DNA of 64,000 nt from Bradyrhizobium sp. BRP22. Lineage in GTDB: Bacteria; Pseudomonadota; Alphaproteobacteria; Rhizobiales; Xanthobacteraceae. Under the pieces are notes generated by a model. It searched no databases and had not been told where the DNA came from. It worked only from the letters and a program-made list of their open reading frames with translations. Positions 36,064 to 44,372 of the stretch are shown piece by piece. The stretch lies in the NCBI RefSeq assembly GCF_020194175.1, contig NZ_JADYVX010000006.1, positions 1 to 64,000 on the forward strand, written 5' to 3'. Position 1 is the stretch's first letter, and the number at the start of each line of letters is the position of its first letter. The position numbers and the translations under genes are program-made.

Positions 36064-36482
36064 GCTGGGACGGCGGCGATCATGTCGAGCTCGATGCGAG
36101 CCCCCGGGGCGCTGAGATTGTTGATGCAAACCAGCGTTCCGGCCGGAGTCCAGTCGCCGAAATGCTCGACCAGCACCTCATACATCGCGTCCATCTCGCG
36201 CATGTCGGTGAGATACTTCGTCAGCTTGACGACGTGCCGCCAGGTCAGATTGTGGCTGTCGAGAATGATCTTGATGTTCGCGAGCGCCCTGCGGGTCTGC
36301 TCGCGGATGTCGTCGGGAAGCACGTGCTCCTCCGGCACATGCGGGTGCTTGTGATAGAGCGGCGATGCCGTACAACCGGCGAGGAACAAGAAGCCTTTTG
36401 GTGCCTCGACATAGACAGCAGGCGCGTAGGGCATGTTGTGCGCTTCTTCGGGGCGCGGCTGAACGCCGGTTATCAGTGTCAT
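36060..36482 (-). CDS. RidA/YjgF family protein (first-copy fold)
   Basis: 140 residues: AVYVEAPKGFLFLAGCTASP, then IREQTRRALANIKIILDSHN and VCINNLSAPGARIELDMIAA. RidA proteins are small trimers that hydrolyse reactive enamines and imines, and some members act on carbamates or aminoacrylates in pyrimidine breakdown. The classic RidA Arg (in the C-terminal R-x-x-x-E motif) appears as ARIELD. The stop overlaps the ATPase start; the upstream neighbour is a second, different RidA 21 bases away. Probably detoxifies or hydrolyses an imine intermediate (inference). Confidence 0.88.
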   Translation of the reverse strand: MTLITGVQPRPEEAHNMPYAPAVYVEAPKGFLFLAGCTASPLYHKHPHVPEEHVLPDDIREQTRRALANIKIILDSHNLTWRHVVKLTKYLTDMREMDAMYEVLVEHFGDWTPAGTLVCINNLSAPGARIELDMIAAVPA

Positions 36483-36503
36483 GGTCCAACTCCTGTATTG
36501 CGA

Positions 36504-36968
36504 TCACTTCGATTTCAGCGGGATGTACGCGACCGCTTCCACTTCGAGCAGCGTCTCGGCAGTCGGCAGCAGCTCCGACACCTGGACGACGGTGCTGGCG
36601 GGTGGATCGGCGAAGAAGGATGAGCGGATGCGGTTGTAGATCGGAAAGTCGCGCAGGTTCCGGAAGTATTGCGTCAGCTTGACCACATCATTGAGCGTGC
36701 CGCCGGCGGCTTCCACCGTGAGGCGAAGCCGATTGAGCACCCACCACGACTGCGCCGCGATCGGCCCGTCCTTCACGTCGGAGGACATCTCACCGGTCTC
36801 GCCGGCGAGCTTGCGCGCTTGTTCGGGAAGGTCGGTGTAGCCGGTGATCACCTTCATGGTGGCGGGATCAGCGGCGATGATGCCGGCAAAGAACACCATG
36901 TCTCCGGCGCGGCGGAAGGGAGCGTAGCGGGAGAGCGGCCTTGCGATGTCGACGTGCGACGTTTCCAT
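36504..36968 (-). CDS. RidA/YjgF family protein (second copy)
   Basis: 154 residues: PFRRAGDMVFFAGIIAADPA, LRLTVEAAGGTLNDVVKLTQ and LLPTAETLLEVEAVAYIPLK. It is clearly RidA-like but diverged from the neighbouring copy. The catalytic-type Arg is replaced in this protein (AETLLEVEA), so it may bind a ligand and not hydrolyse it. First gene of the leftward operon RidA-RidA-ATPase-permease-binding protein-CopG-DUF1989. The 258-base gap to gntR should contain the promoter; no operator was recognised there. Confidence 0.85.
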   Translation of the reverse strand: METSHVDIARPLSRYAPFRRAGDMVFFAGIIAADPATMKVITGYTDLPEQARKLAGETGEMSSDVKDGPIAAQSWWVLNRLRLTVEAAGGTLNDVVKLTQYFRNLRDFPIYNRIRSSFFADPPASTVVQVSELLPTAETLLEVEAVAYIPLKSK

Positions 36969-37226
36969 GGGACTGCGATGCTCCGTGCCGGATCAAGTGT
37001 CCGGCACAGGATTCCAGTCACGTTAATTTCATGCAAGTTACTTTAATAGACGGTCGGAGCCCGTTTTTTCGGCAAGCTGCGCGGGTTCAGAAAACGTCCC
37101 TCATCGGGAGACAAGCGTCCGCGATCGCAACGATTTCCATAAAAATGATGTGCGGCGTTGGCGCCACCTCCGCCGACACTGATGCAACGATCCGATGAAG
37201 GATTGAGCAGTGGCGTACCGGTTTCG

Positions 37227-37955
37227 TCATGATCGTGCCTGCACTCTGTCCAGCAATCGCCGCACCGCGTCCGGCGAAGAGAGTGAGCGCACCAGCGACG
37301 ACTTCACGCTTGTCACATGGTCACGCATCAGCACCTCCGCGCGCCAGGGCTCGCGGCCGATGATGGCCTCGAAGATGCGATGGTGGTCATCATGCCGGCG
37401 GCGAACATCCTTCTCCTCGAATGCGACGACGTTGCGCGGCGACGAGACCGGCACCTGCTGACACAGGAAGACCATGTCCGTCAGCAGGCGCGATCCCGCA
37501 GCGGCATGGATGGTCTCGTGGAAACTGGCGTTCATGCGCCCATACGCCGAGCGGTGCTCGTCCGAGAACTGCCAGTGTTGCAACAGGTCGTCGCCGTCGT
37601 GCAGCGCCTGCACCATCACCGCCCGATCATGTTCGCTCAGGCCACGCTCGGCCGTCAGCCTCGCCGCCAGCCCTTCCAGCACTGCCCGCACCTCATAGGC
37701 GCTGACAACCTCGCCAACGCTGAACTCGCGCATCGTGTAGCCACGGTTCGGTGTGTAATCGAGCAACCCTTCGGAAGCGAGTTTCTGCAGGGCCGCGCGC
37801 ACTGGCGTGCGGGAGACGCCAAGGCGGCCGGTCAAGCGCACCTCATGCAGCCGTTCGCCCGGCGCGAATTCGCCGGCGAGCACAGCGGCGCGCAATTTCT
37901 CGACGACGGCTTCGTAGCGCGTTGACGACGGCTCGTCGGATCGTTGGCGGCTCAT
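37227..37955 (-). CDS. GntR-family regulator, FadR/FCD type
   Basis: 242 residues. A winged helix-turn-helix (GEFAPGERLHEVRLTGRLGV, SRTPVRAALQKLASEGLLDY) is followed by an all-helical FCD ligand domain (YEVRAVLEGLAARLTAE, NASFHETIHAAAGSRLL, DHHRIFEAIIGREPWRAEVL). The His residues in FHETIH and DDHHRIF fit a metal-dependent FCD pocket for organic acids. It is divergent from the isochorismatase/Liv operon, with a TGTATACA palindrome near each start, so it most likely represses that operon and itself until a pathway acid is present (inference). Confidence 0.9.
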   Translation of the reverse strand: MSRQRSDEPSSTRYEAVVEKLRAAVLAGEFAPGERLHEVRLTGRLGVSRTPVRAALQKLASEGLLDYTPNRGYTMREFSVGEVVSAYEVRAVLEGLAARLTAERGLSEHDRAVMVQALHDGDDLLQHWQFSDEHRSAYGRMNASFHETIHAAAGSRLLTDMVFLCQQVPVSSPRNVVAFEEKDVRRRHDDHHRIFEAIIGREPWRAEVLMRDHVTSVKSSLVRSLSSPDAVRRLLDRVQARS

Positions 37956-37979
37956 GGCGATCGTGGCTTCCAGCTATCT

Positions 37980-37987
37980 TGTATACA
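37980..37987. promoter_or_regulatory. GntR operator, gntR-proximal copy
   Basis: TGTATACA, followed by TTATCTG, 25 bases from the gntR start and within the longer context CAGCTATCTTGTATACATTA. It is the same core as at 38120. Confidence 0.65.
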
Positions 37988-38119
37988 TTATCTGTGTTTC
38001 ATTTGGCGCGATTAGCCAAGTGAAAAGAAAAGCATCGACAGAATGGACCAGTATTGAGCCGATTTTTCGAGCACAAAGGCCAGGAATTATCCACTGTCTG
38101 CTCAATCAGCTATCAAAAA

Positions 38120-38127
38120 TGTATACA
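38120..38127. promoter_or_regulatory. GntR operator, operon-proximal copy
   Basis: TGTATACA followed by TTGTCTT, 66 bases upstream of the isochorismatase start and again preceded by CAGCTATC. Two identical palindromes 140 bases apart in a divergent promoter region suit a FadR-type dimer. Confidence 0.65.
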
Positions 38128-38192
38128 TTGTCTTTGACGAGTCTGGCTTTTGTATTGCACCCTAAGCGGCGAGACAGGATCGGAGTGTCCCT

Positions 38193-38846
38193 ATGAACCT
38201 CGGTGTTGACCGACCCAAACCCGCCGTGATCGCGATCGATCTGCACCGCGGTCATCTCGACATGGACGTCGCGACCATGCCGACATCGCCGGAGGTGGCA
38301 AGGCAGGTGATCGCCGCCAACAAGCGGCTGTTCGATTGGGGCCGGAGCGTCGGGATTCCCGTGATCCATCTGCTGACGCAATATCGCGACGTGCCGGAGA
38401 TCGCTTCCAATCCGTTCTGGCGCACACGCGCGGAGGATCCCAATGCGACGCGCAAGAACGTGCTGCGCCACAACCTGACTGGCATGCCGGGAGTCGCGAT
38501 CATTCCGGAGCTCTACGATCGCGAGCGCGATCTCGTCGTCGACACCAAGAAACGCTACGACTGCTTCCTCGGCACCGACCTCGATTTCACGCTGCGCGCC
38601 CACGGCATCAACACCCTCCTGATCACCGGCGTGAACACCAACTCCTGCGTGCTGGCGACGGCGACCGCCGCCAATGTGCGCGATTACGCCGTCGTCGTGG
38701 TCAAGGATTGCGTGGAAACGATGGATGGTTCGGCGCTGCACGAGGCCGGGCTGCTCTGCATTCGCACCGCATTCGGCTTCGTCCTCACGACCGATGAGAT
38801 CCAGAAACTCGGCGCGTTCGCCCAGCCGAACAAGAGCGCAGCCTGA
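38193..38846 (+). CDS. isochorismatase-family cysteine hydrolase
   Basis: 217 residues with the complete triad of the family: D16 in AVIAIDLHRGHLD, Lys119/120 in DTKKRYDCF, and nucleophile Cys152 in TGVNTNSCVLATA. Relatives hydrolyse N-carbamoyl, maleamic or ureidoacrylic amides, less often isochorismate. GGAGTG lies 5' of the ATG. First gene of the ten-gene operon and therefore probably a core reaction: removal of ammonia from an open-chain amide left after ring opening by the deacetylase-fold hydrolases (inference). Confidence 0.9.
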   Translation: MNLGVDRPKPAVIAIDLHRGHLDMDVATMPTSPEVARQVIAANKRLFDWGRSVGIPVIHLLTQYRDVPEIASNPFWRTRAEDPNATRKNVLRHNLTGMPGVAIIPELYDRERDLVVDTKKRYDCFLGTDLDFTLRAHGINTLLITGVNTNSCVLATATAANVRDYAVVVVKDCVETMDGSALHEAGLLCIRTAFGFVLTTDEIQKLGAFAQPNKSAA

Positions 38847-38866
38847 ACCGGTACGGAACTTCCGCC

Positions 38867-39574
38867 TTGTCCTTTCCTGCTCCCTCAATCCCGACACTGT
38901 CTCCCGTCACCCTGCCGATCGCAGGCCTTGACGATCGCTTTCCGGTCCGCCGGATCTATTGCGTCGGTCGCAACTACCTCGACCATATCCGCGAGATGAA
39001 GGAGGGCGATGAGCGCGACCCGCCGTTCTTCTTCCAGAAGCCGTCGGACGCCGTGGTCGAGAGCGGCGCGACAATCCCCTACCCGCCCGACACCGAGGAT
39101 TTTCAGTTCGAGGTCGAACTGGTGGTCGCGCTTGGCGCCGGCGGACGCAACCTGTCTTCAGCCGACGCACTCGACAGCGTCTTTGGCTATGCCGTCGGGA
39201 TCGACCTGACGCGGCGCGACCAGCAGCGCGACATGCGGGCAAAGATGCTGCCCTGGGAACGTGGCAAATCCTTCGATGCGTCCGCGCCATGTGGCCTGAT
39301 CCATCGCGCCGTGGACATCGGCCACCCCGCACGGGGCGCGGTCACGCTGCATGTCGGATCGACCGAGCGGCAGCGCGGCGATCTTGCCCAGATGATCTGG
39401 AATGTGCCCGAGATCATCGCCAATCTCTCGACATCCTATCGTCTCGCCGCCGGCGATCTCATCATGACGGGAACGCCGGCCGGTGTCGGTCCGGTGTTGC
39501 CCGGCGACCGTATCCGTGGCGCCGTCGAGGGCGTCGGCGAGATTCTCATCACCATCGGCCAGCGGGAGAACTGA
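38867..39574 (+). CDS. fumarylacetoacetate hydrolase (FAH) family protein
   Basis: 235 residues of the FAH/FahA-like fold: IYCVGRNYLDHIREM, the metal triad pieces FQFEVELVVALG (Glu), TRRDQQRDM (Asp) and KSFDASAPCGL, plus GDLIMTGTPAGVGPV. The family covers C-C hydrolases, decarboxylases and tautomerases for 2,4-diketo and hydroxy-acid intermediates. A TTG start (38867) is chosen because no closer ATG leaves the N-terminal strand intact. It follows the isochorismatase gene by 20 bases. Confidence 0.85.
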   Translation: MSFPAPSIPTLSPVTLPIAGLDDRFPVRRIYCVGRNYLDHIREMKEGDERDPPFFFQKPSDAVVESGATIPYPPDTEDFQFEVELVVALGAGGRNLSSADALDSVFGYAVGIDLTRRDQQRDMRAKMLPWERGKSFDASAPCGLIHRAVDIGHPARGAVTLHVGSTERQRGDLAQMIWNVPEIIANLSTSYRLAAGDLIMTGTPAGVGPVLPGDRIRGAVEGVGEILITIGQREN

Positions 39575-39576
39575 CC

Positions 39577-40467
39577 ATGTTGCCTACCGAGCGGCTCACC
39601 TACTCCGCCATCTCCGAACGGCCCACGCTCACCTTGCCGGGCAAGGCGCGCATGGCCGTGTGGGTGATCGTCAATGTCGAGGAATGGGACCCGAAGGAAA
39701 CCATGCCGCGCACAGTGCTGACGCCGCCCGCCGGCGGGGCGCCGATGCCGGACATTCCGAACTGGGCCTGGCACGAATATGGCAACCGCGTCGGCTTCTG
39801 GCGAATGCTGGACGTGCTCGACCGTTACAAAGTCAAGGCGGTGCTCGCCATCAACGGCAAGGCGATTGCGAGCTATGAGCCGATCGCGCGCGCCGCGCTC
39901 GAGCGCGGCTGGGAATTCATCGGTCACGGCTTCGGCCAGAAGAACATGCAGAAGGTGCCTGACGAGCGCGAGGACATCCGCAAGACCAAGAACGCCATCC
40001 GCGCGTTCACCAACCGCAACCCGCGCGGCTGGCTCGGCCCTGGACTCACCGAGACCTGGGAAACGCCGGATATCCTCGTCGAAGAGGGCTTCGAATATGT
40101 CTGCGACTGGGTGCTCGACGACCAGCCGGTGGTCCTGAAGACACGCAGCAGGCCGATCGTCAACGTGCCCTACACCCAGGAATGCAACGACGTCGCGATG
40201 ATGCTGATCCAGCATCACAAGGCTTCCGAATACCAGGATCGGGCCACCGACCAGTTCGACCAGATCTATGCGGATTCGCACGCCTCCGCGCGCGTGATGG
40301 CGCTGGTGGTCCATCCCTACATCATGGGTACGCCGCACCGGTTGAAGTATTTCGCCGGCGCATTGGAGCACATCAGCAACCACAAGGACGTCGTGTTCTG
40401 GACCGGCGAACAGATCCATGACTGGTTCCTTGAGCAGCGGCCGGGCGCGCTCGGCGGCGCCGCATGA
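39577..40467 (+). CDS. polysaccharide-deacetylase-fold hydrolase (PuuE/cyclic-imidase-like), copy 1
   Basis: 296 residues of the NodB/carbohydrate-esterase-4 fold in its allantoinase/cyclic-imide-hydrolase branch: VWVIVNVEEWDP, PNWAWHEYGNRVGFWRMLDV, GHGFGQKNMQKVPDEREDI and VVHPYIMGTPHRLKYF. No signal peptide, so it acts in the cytoplasm on a small molecule and not on cell-wall glycan. In this branch the enzymes open cyclic ureides, imides or similar rings without a classic deacetylase metal triad. The start is 2 bases after the FAH stop; its stop overlaps LivH. A second copy ends the operon. Confidence 0.87.
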   Translation: MLPTERLTYSAISERPTLTLPGKARMAVWVIVNVEEWDPKETMPRTVLTPPAGGAPMPDIPNWAWHEYGNRVGFWRMLDVLDRYKVKAVLAINGKAIASYEPIARAALERGWEFIGHGFGQKNMQKVPDEREDIRKTKNAIRAFTNRNPRGWLGPGLTETWETPDILVEEGFEYVCDWVLDDQPVVLKTRSRPIVNVPYTQECNDVAMMLIQHHKASEYQDRATDQFDQIYADSHASARVMALVVHPYIMGTPHRLKYFAGALEHISNHKDVVFWTGEQIHDWFLEQRPGALGGAA

Positions 40468-41324
40468 CGGGCATCAACCTCTTCCAGATCCTCAACGGCC
40501 TCACCTTCGCGGCGCTGCTGTTCATCGTGGCGTCCGGCTTCACGCTGATCTTCGGCCTGCTCCGCATCGTCAATCTCGCGCACGGCGCGCTGTATCTGAT
40601 CGGGGGACTTGCCGGCTATTCGGTGGCAGAGGCCAGCGGCAGCGCCGCGCTCGGTGCAGTCGCAGCGATGGCGCTGGTCGCGCTGCTCGGCGCGGTGCTG
40701 GAGCGGGGCCTGATGCGGTTCGTCCGCGGCGCCGAGCTGCGGCAGGTATTGCTGACGCTCGGGGTCGCCTTCATTCTTGACGATATCGCACTAGTGATCT
40801 GGGGCGGAGACACATTTACGGTTCCCGTTCCGGCGATGCTGCAGGGCGCGATGCAGATCGGCGGCGTGTTCTATCCAAAATTCCGGATTTTTGTCCTCGC
40901 GCTCGGCGTCATTGTGTTCGCAGCGCTGTGGCTGCTGCTGAACCACACAAGGCTGGGCGCGCTGATCCGCGCCGGGGTCGATGACCCCGAAATGGTCGAG
41001 GCCAGCGGCATCAATATCCGCCGCGTATTTCTTGGGACGTTCATGCTCGGATGCGCGCTGGCCGGCCTTGGCGGCGTAATCGGCGGCGCGTTCCTCACTC
41101 TTTATCCCACTGCCGACGCCGAGATCCTGGTGTTCTCGCTCGCGGTCGTCATCATCGGCGGGCGCGGGAGCCTGGTCGGCGCCGCCGTCGGCGCATTGCT
41201 GGTCGGGCTGCTCAACTCGATCGGACGCGTGATGTTTCCCGAGCTCGCCTATTTCGTGATCTTCGGCCCGATGGCTTTGCTGCTCGCGTTCCGACCGCTT
41301 GGACTGTTTGGAAAGACTGCGTGA
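40464..41324 (+). CDS. livH: branched-chain-type ABC permease LivH
   Basis: 286 residues and about eight membrane segments. It opens with FQILNGLTFAALLFIVASGF and FGLLRIVNLAHGALYLIGG, then TRLGALIRAGVDDPEMVEASGIN (coupling loop) and LAVVIIGGRGSLVGAAVGAL. Inner-membrane partner of LivM. The ATG overlaps the preceding deacetylase stop by 4 bases and its own stop overlaps livM, so the transporter is embedded in the catabolic operon. The ligand is likely the pathway substrate, not leucine; the symbol gives the family. Confidence 0.88.
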   Translation: MTGINLFQILNGLTFAALLFIVASGFTLIFGLLRIVNLAHGALYLIGGLAGYSVAEASGSAALGAVAAMALVALLGAVLERGLMRFVRGAELRQVLLTLGVAFILDDIALVIWGGDTFTVPVPAMLQGAMQIGGVFYPKFRIFVLALGVIVFAALWLLLNHTRLGALIRAGVDDPEMVEASGINIRRVFLGTFMLGCALAGLGGVIGGAFLTLYPTADAEILVFSLAVVIIGGRGSLVGAAVGALLVGLLNSIGRVMFPELAYFVIFGPMALLLAFRPLGLFGKTA

Positions 41325-42319
41325 TGGCGACACCGATCAGCCAGGCTGCCCCGAGCTACGAGGCCCGCACGCGTCCTTCGCACGTGGTTGGCTGGATCGC
41401 CCTCGCTGCAGTGGCGCTGATCGCGCTTCCTTTGGTGCTGCCGAGCTATCAGGTGTCCATCACCACCCAGATCCTGATCTTCAGCGTGCTCGCGATGTCG
41501 ATCGACGTGCTTGCGGGCTATGGCGGGCGCACCACGCTCGGCCATGGCGCCATATTCGGCGCCTCGACCTATGTCGTGATCTATTGGACGGCGGTGCTGG
41601 GAGGCGGAATCTGGACTGGCGTCGCGCTCGGCATCCTTTGCGCCACCCTGCTCGCCGCCGTGTTCGCGCTGCTCGCGATCCGCACCTCGGGCGTCTACTT
41701 TCTGCTGCTCACGCTCGCGCTTGGCATGATCGTGTGGGGGCTCTGCCTGCGCTGGACCAGCGTCACCGGCGGCGAGAACGGATTGCGCGGCATCGGAAGG
41801 CCGGAGTTCATTGCCGATCACATCAGCTTCTACTACGCGGTGCTGCTGGTCGTGGCTCCCGTGACCTGGGCGATGTGGCGCTTCGTGCATTCGCCGTTCG
41901 GCCTCACCTTGCGCGGCATCCGCGATTCCGAAAGCCGGATGCGCAGCCTCGGCTACAACGTGCCGCTGCATCTTTTCATCGCCTTTGTCGCCTCGGGCTT
42001 CTTCGCCGGAATCGCCGGCGCGCTCTATGCGCTGTTCAACAATTTCGTCAGCCCGTCAACGGTTCAGCTCTCGCAATCGGTCGCGGCGCTGCTGATGGCA
42101 ATCACCGGCGGCGTCGGCACGCTGCTCGGCTCCTTCGTCGGCGCAACCCTCATCATCGCGCTCGAGAACGTCGTCAGTGCCTTTACTGCGCGCTGGCCGA
42201 CGGTTCTCGGGGTGACCTTCGTGCTGATCATGATCTTCGCACCGGAGGGGGTCGTCGGCCGCGTTCGTATCCTGCTCTCGCGCCGGCGCAAGCGACAGTC
42301 ATCCGAATCGTTGAATTGA
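41324..42319 (+). CDS. livM: branched-chain-type ABC permease LivM
   Basis: 331 residues with a basic N-terminal tail, then about nine membrane segments. Landmarks are MSIDVLAGYGGRTTLGHGAIFG, FALLAIRTSGVYFLLLTLAL, the loop RGIRDSESRMRSLGYNVPL and ITGGVGTLLGSFVGATLII. It overlaps LivH by one base (ATG shares the final A of TGA). The usual length is slightly exceeded at neither end. Pairs with LivH to form the channel. Confidence 0.9.
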   Translation: MATPISQAAPSYEARTRPSHVVGWIALAAVALIALPLVLPSYQVSITTQILIFSVLAMSIDVLAGYGGRTTLGHGAIFGASTYVVIYWTAVLGGGIWTGVALGILCATLLAAVFALLAIRTSGVYFLLLTLALGMIVWGLCLRWTSVTGGENGLRGIGRPEFIADHISFYYAVLLVVAPVTWAMWRFVHSPFGLTLRGIRDSESRMRSLGYNVPLHLFIAFVASGFFAGIAGALYALFNNFVSPSTVQLSQSVAALLMAITGGVGTLLGSFVGATLIIALENVVSAFTARWPTVLGVTFVLIMIFAPEGVVGRVRILLSRRRKRQSSESLN

Positions 42320-42329
42320 GGAGAAATCG

Positions 42330-43589
42330 ATGGACCGCCGACAATTTCTGAAGACCACCGCTTTGACGCTGGCAACCGGCGCCGGCACCCTCGCCGCGCC
42401 GCATATCGTGCGGGCGCAGGCCGCGCCGATCCGCATCGGGCTGATGGCGCCGCAAACCGGCGTGGTCGCTGCCGGCGGGCGCGAGATCATCGACGGTTTC
42501 ACGCTGTTCTGGGAAAATGCCCGCAACCGCGTCGGTGACCGCAGCGTCGAATTGATCGTGGAGGATGATGCATCGAACCCCGACACTGCCCTGCAGAAGG
42601 CCCGCCGCCTGGTTGAACAGGCCAAGGTCGATTTCCTCTTCGGCAACCTGCTCGCCAACACCGGACTTGCCGTTGCGAACTACGTCAAGGGCAACGGCAC
42701 GCCCTATTTCATCCCGGTCATCGCTGCCGACGATCTGACGCAGCGGTCCCGCATCAAGAACGTCATCCGCGCCGGCGGCTACTCGGCGAGCCAGTTCTCG
42801 CGCCCGCTCGCCGACTGGGCGCTGAAGCAAGGCTACAAGAAGATCGCCACCATCTCGCAGGACTACACCTTCGGCCACGAGCAATGCGGCGGCTTCGCAC
42901 AAACCTTCACCGAGGGTGGTGGCACCATCGTCGGCCAGTTCTGGCATCCGCTTAACACATCGGATTTCAGCCCCTATCTCGGCCAGATCTCGGGCCTCAA
43001 GCCCGACGCGGTGTTCGCGATGGAAACCGGCGCGGATTCAAGCCGGCTGATCCAGCAATATGCGAGCTTCGGCCTCAAGGGTCAGATCCCAATGCTCGGC
43101 GCGCAGAACGCGACCGACCAATCCGTGATCCGCACGCTCGGTCCGGAATGCGAGGGCATCGTGACCTCGGCACATTTCGCCGAAGGCGCCGACTTGCCGG
43201 CGACGCAAGCCTTCGTGAAGACCTATTCCGGCAAGTTCAGCAAGATACCCTCGCTTTACGCCTTCTCGCATTATGTCGGAGCGATGTGGGTCGCCAAGGC
43301 GATCAACGGTATCGGCGGCAAGGTCGAGGACCGCAACCTGTTCCTTGACACGGTGCTGAAGACCGACCTGCCGGACAGCCCGCTCGGCAAGCCGGTTCGT
43401 TTCGATGATTACGGCAATCCGATCTATGACGTATTCATCCGCAAGGTGGTCAAGAACAAGGACGGCAAGTTCTGGAACCTTCCGATCGAGACCTATCCTC
43501 AGGTCTCGCAATTCTGGAAATACGATCCGGAGACGTACCTGAAGCAGCCGCCCTACTCGCGTGATTTCCAGGGCATCAAGAAGGCCTGA
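42330..43589 (+). CDS. branched-chain-type ABC substrate-binding protein
   Basis: 419 residues with a twin-arginine leader (DRRQFLKTTALTLATGAGTL to PHIVRAQ). The mature part is the type-I binding fold: RIGLMAPQTGVVAAGGREII, VELIVEDDASNPDTALQKAR, YTFGHEQCGGFAQTFTEGGG and GAQNATDQSVIRTLGPECEG. It binds the ligand imported by LivHMGF. Export by Tat and a length above that of classical LivK (about 370) are typical for aromatic or amide-compound binders. GGAGAAA 5' of the ATG. It lies in the middle of the operon. Confidence 0.9.
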   Translation: MDRRQFLKTTALTLATGAGTLAAPHIVRAQAAPIRIGLMAPQTGVVAAGGREIIDGFTLFWENARNRVGDRSVELIVEDDASNPDTALQKARRLVEQAKVDFLFGNLLANTGLAVANYVKGNGTPYFIPVIAADDLTQRSRIKNVIRAGGYSASQFSRPLADWALKQGYKKIATISQDYTFGHEQCGGFAQTFTEGGGTIVGQFWHPLNTSDFSPYLGQISGLKPDAVFAMETGADSSRLIQQYASFGLKGQIPMLGAQNATDQSVIRTLGPECEGIVTSAHFAEGADLPATQAFVKTYSGKFSKIPSLYAFSHYVGAMWVAKAINGIGGKVEDRNLFLDTVLKTDLPDSPLGKPVRFDDYGNPIYDVFIRKVVKNKDGKFWNLPIETYPQVSQFWKYDPETYLKQPPYSRDFQGIKKA

Positions 43590-43613
43590 CAAACTCCGAC
43601 CGGCGAGCACACG

Positions 43614-44372
43614 TTGACCAAATCTATCCTCCAGCTCGATCATGTCGGCGTCCGCTTCGATGCGTTGCGGGCGGTTGACGACGTGTCGCTCGACGTCAGG
43701 CGCGGCGAGCGCCGCGCGATCATCGGGCCGAACGGCGCCGGCAAGACCACCCTGTTCAACGCCATCACCGGCGTCGTGCCGCCGAGTTCGGGTCGCGTGG
43801 TGTTCGAAGGGCGCAACATCACCCATGCCCCGCCGCACCGGCGCGCGGACTGGGGCATCAGCCGCACCTTCCAGATCACCAATCTGTTTCCGAGCCTGAC
43901 CGTGCGCCAGAACATGGAGCTGGCGATCCGCGGACTGACGCCGCGCAAGTTCTCCTTCTTCGGTTCGCCCGCTGCCACCGACGAGGAACGCGCGCAGGCC
44001 GACAGTGCGCTCACTCTGTCGCGACTGGCAGCTCGCGCCGATTCCGCAGTCAACGAATTGTCCTACGGCGAGCAGCGCCAGCTCGAGATCGCGATGGCGC
44101 TCGCGCCCAATCCACGACTGCTGCTGCTCGATGAGCCCGCAGCCGGCCTTTCGCCGGCCGAACGCGTCATCGTCGCCAACATCATCCGCGCGCTGCCCAA
44201 GGACATCACCATCGTTCTGATCGAGCACGACATGGATTTGGTGCTGTCCCTGGTCGATTGGGTCACCTGCCTCAACAACGGACAGTTCCTTGCCGAGGGT
44301 ACGCCGGCCGACATCAGGAACAACGCGGATATCCAGAACGTCTATCTCGGCAAGGCGCGCCATCATGCTTGA
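43614..44372 (+). CDS. livG: branched-chain-type ABC ATPase LivG
   Basis: 252 residues: Walker A GPNGAGKTTLFNAITGV, Q-loop region GISRTFQITNLFPSLTV, signature LSYGEQRQLEIAMALA, Walker B LLLDEPAAGLSPAE and IEHDMDLVLSLVD. The conserved LivG C-terminus (YLGKARHHA) is present. The TTG start at 43614 is the only one that keeps the first strand, although the ribosome site is weak. It overlaps livF by 8 bases. Confidence 0.9.
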   Translation: MTKSILQLDHVGVRFDALRAVDDVSLDVRRGERRAIIGPNGAGKTTLFNAITGVVPPSSGRVVFEGRNITHAPPHRRADWGISRTFQITNLFPSLTVRQNMELAIRGLTPRKFSFFGSPAATDEERAQADSALTLSRLAARADSAVNELSYGEQRQLEIAMALAPNPRLLLLDEPAAGLSPAERVIVANIIRALPKDITIVLIEHDMDLVLSLVDWVTCLNNGQFLAEGTPADIRNNADIQNVYLGKARHHA

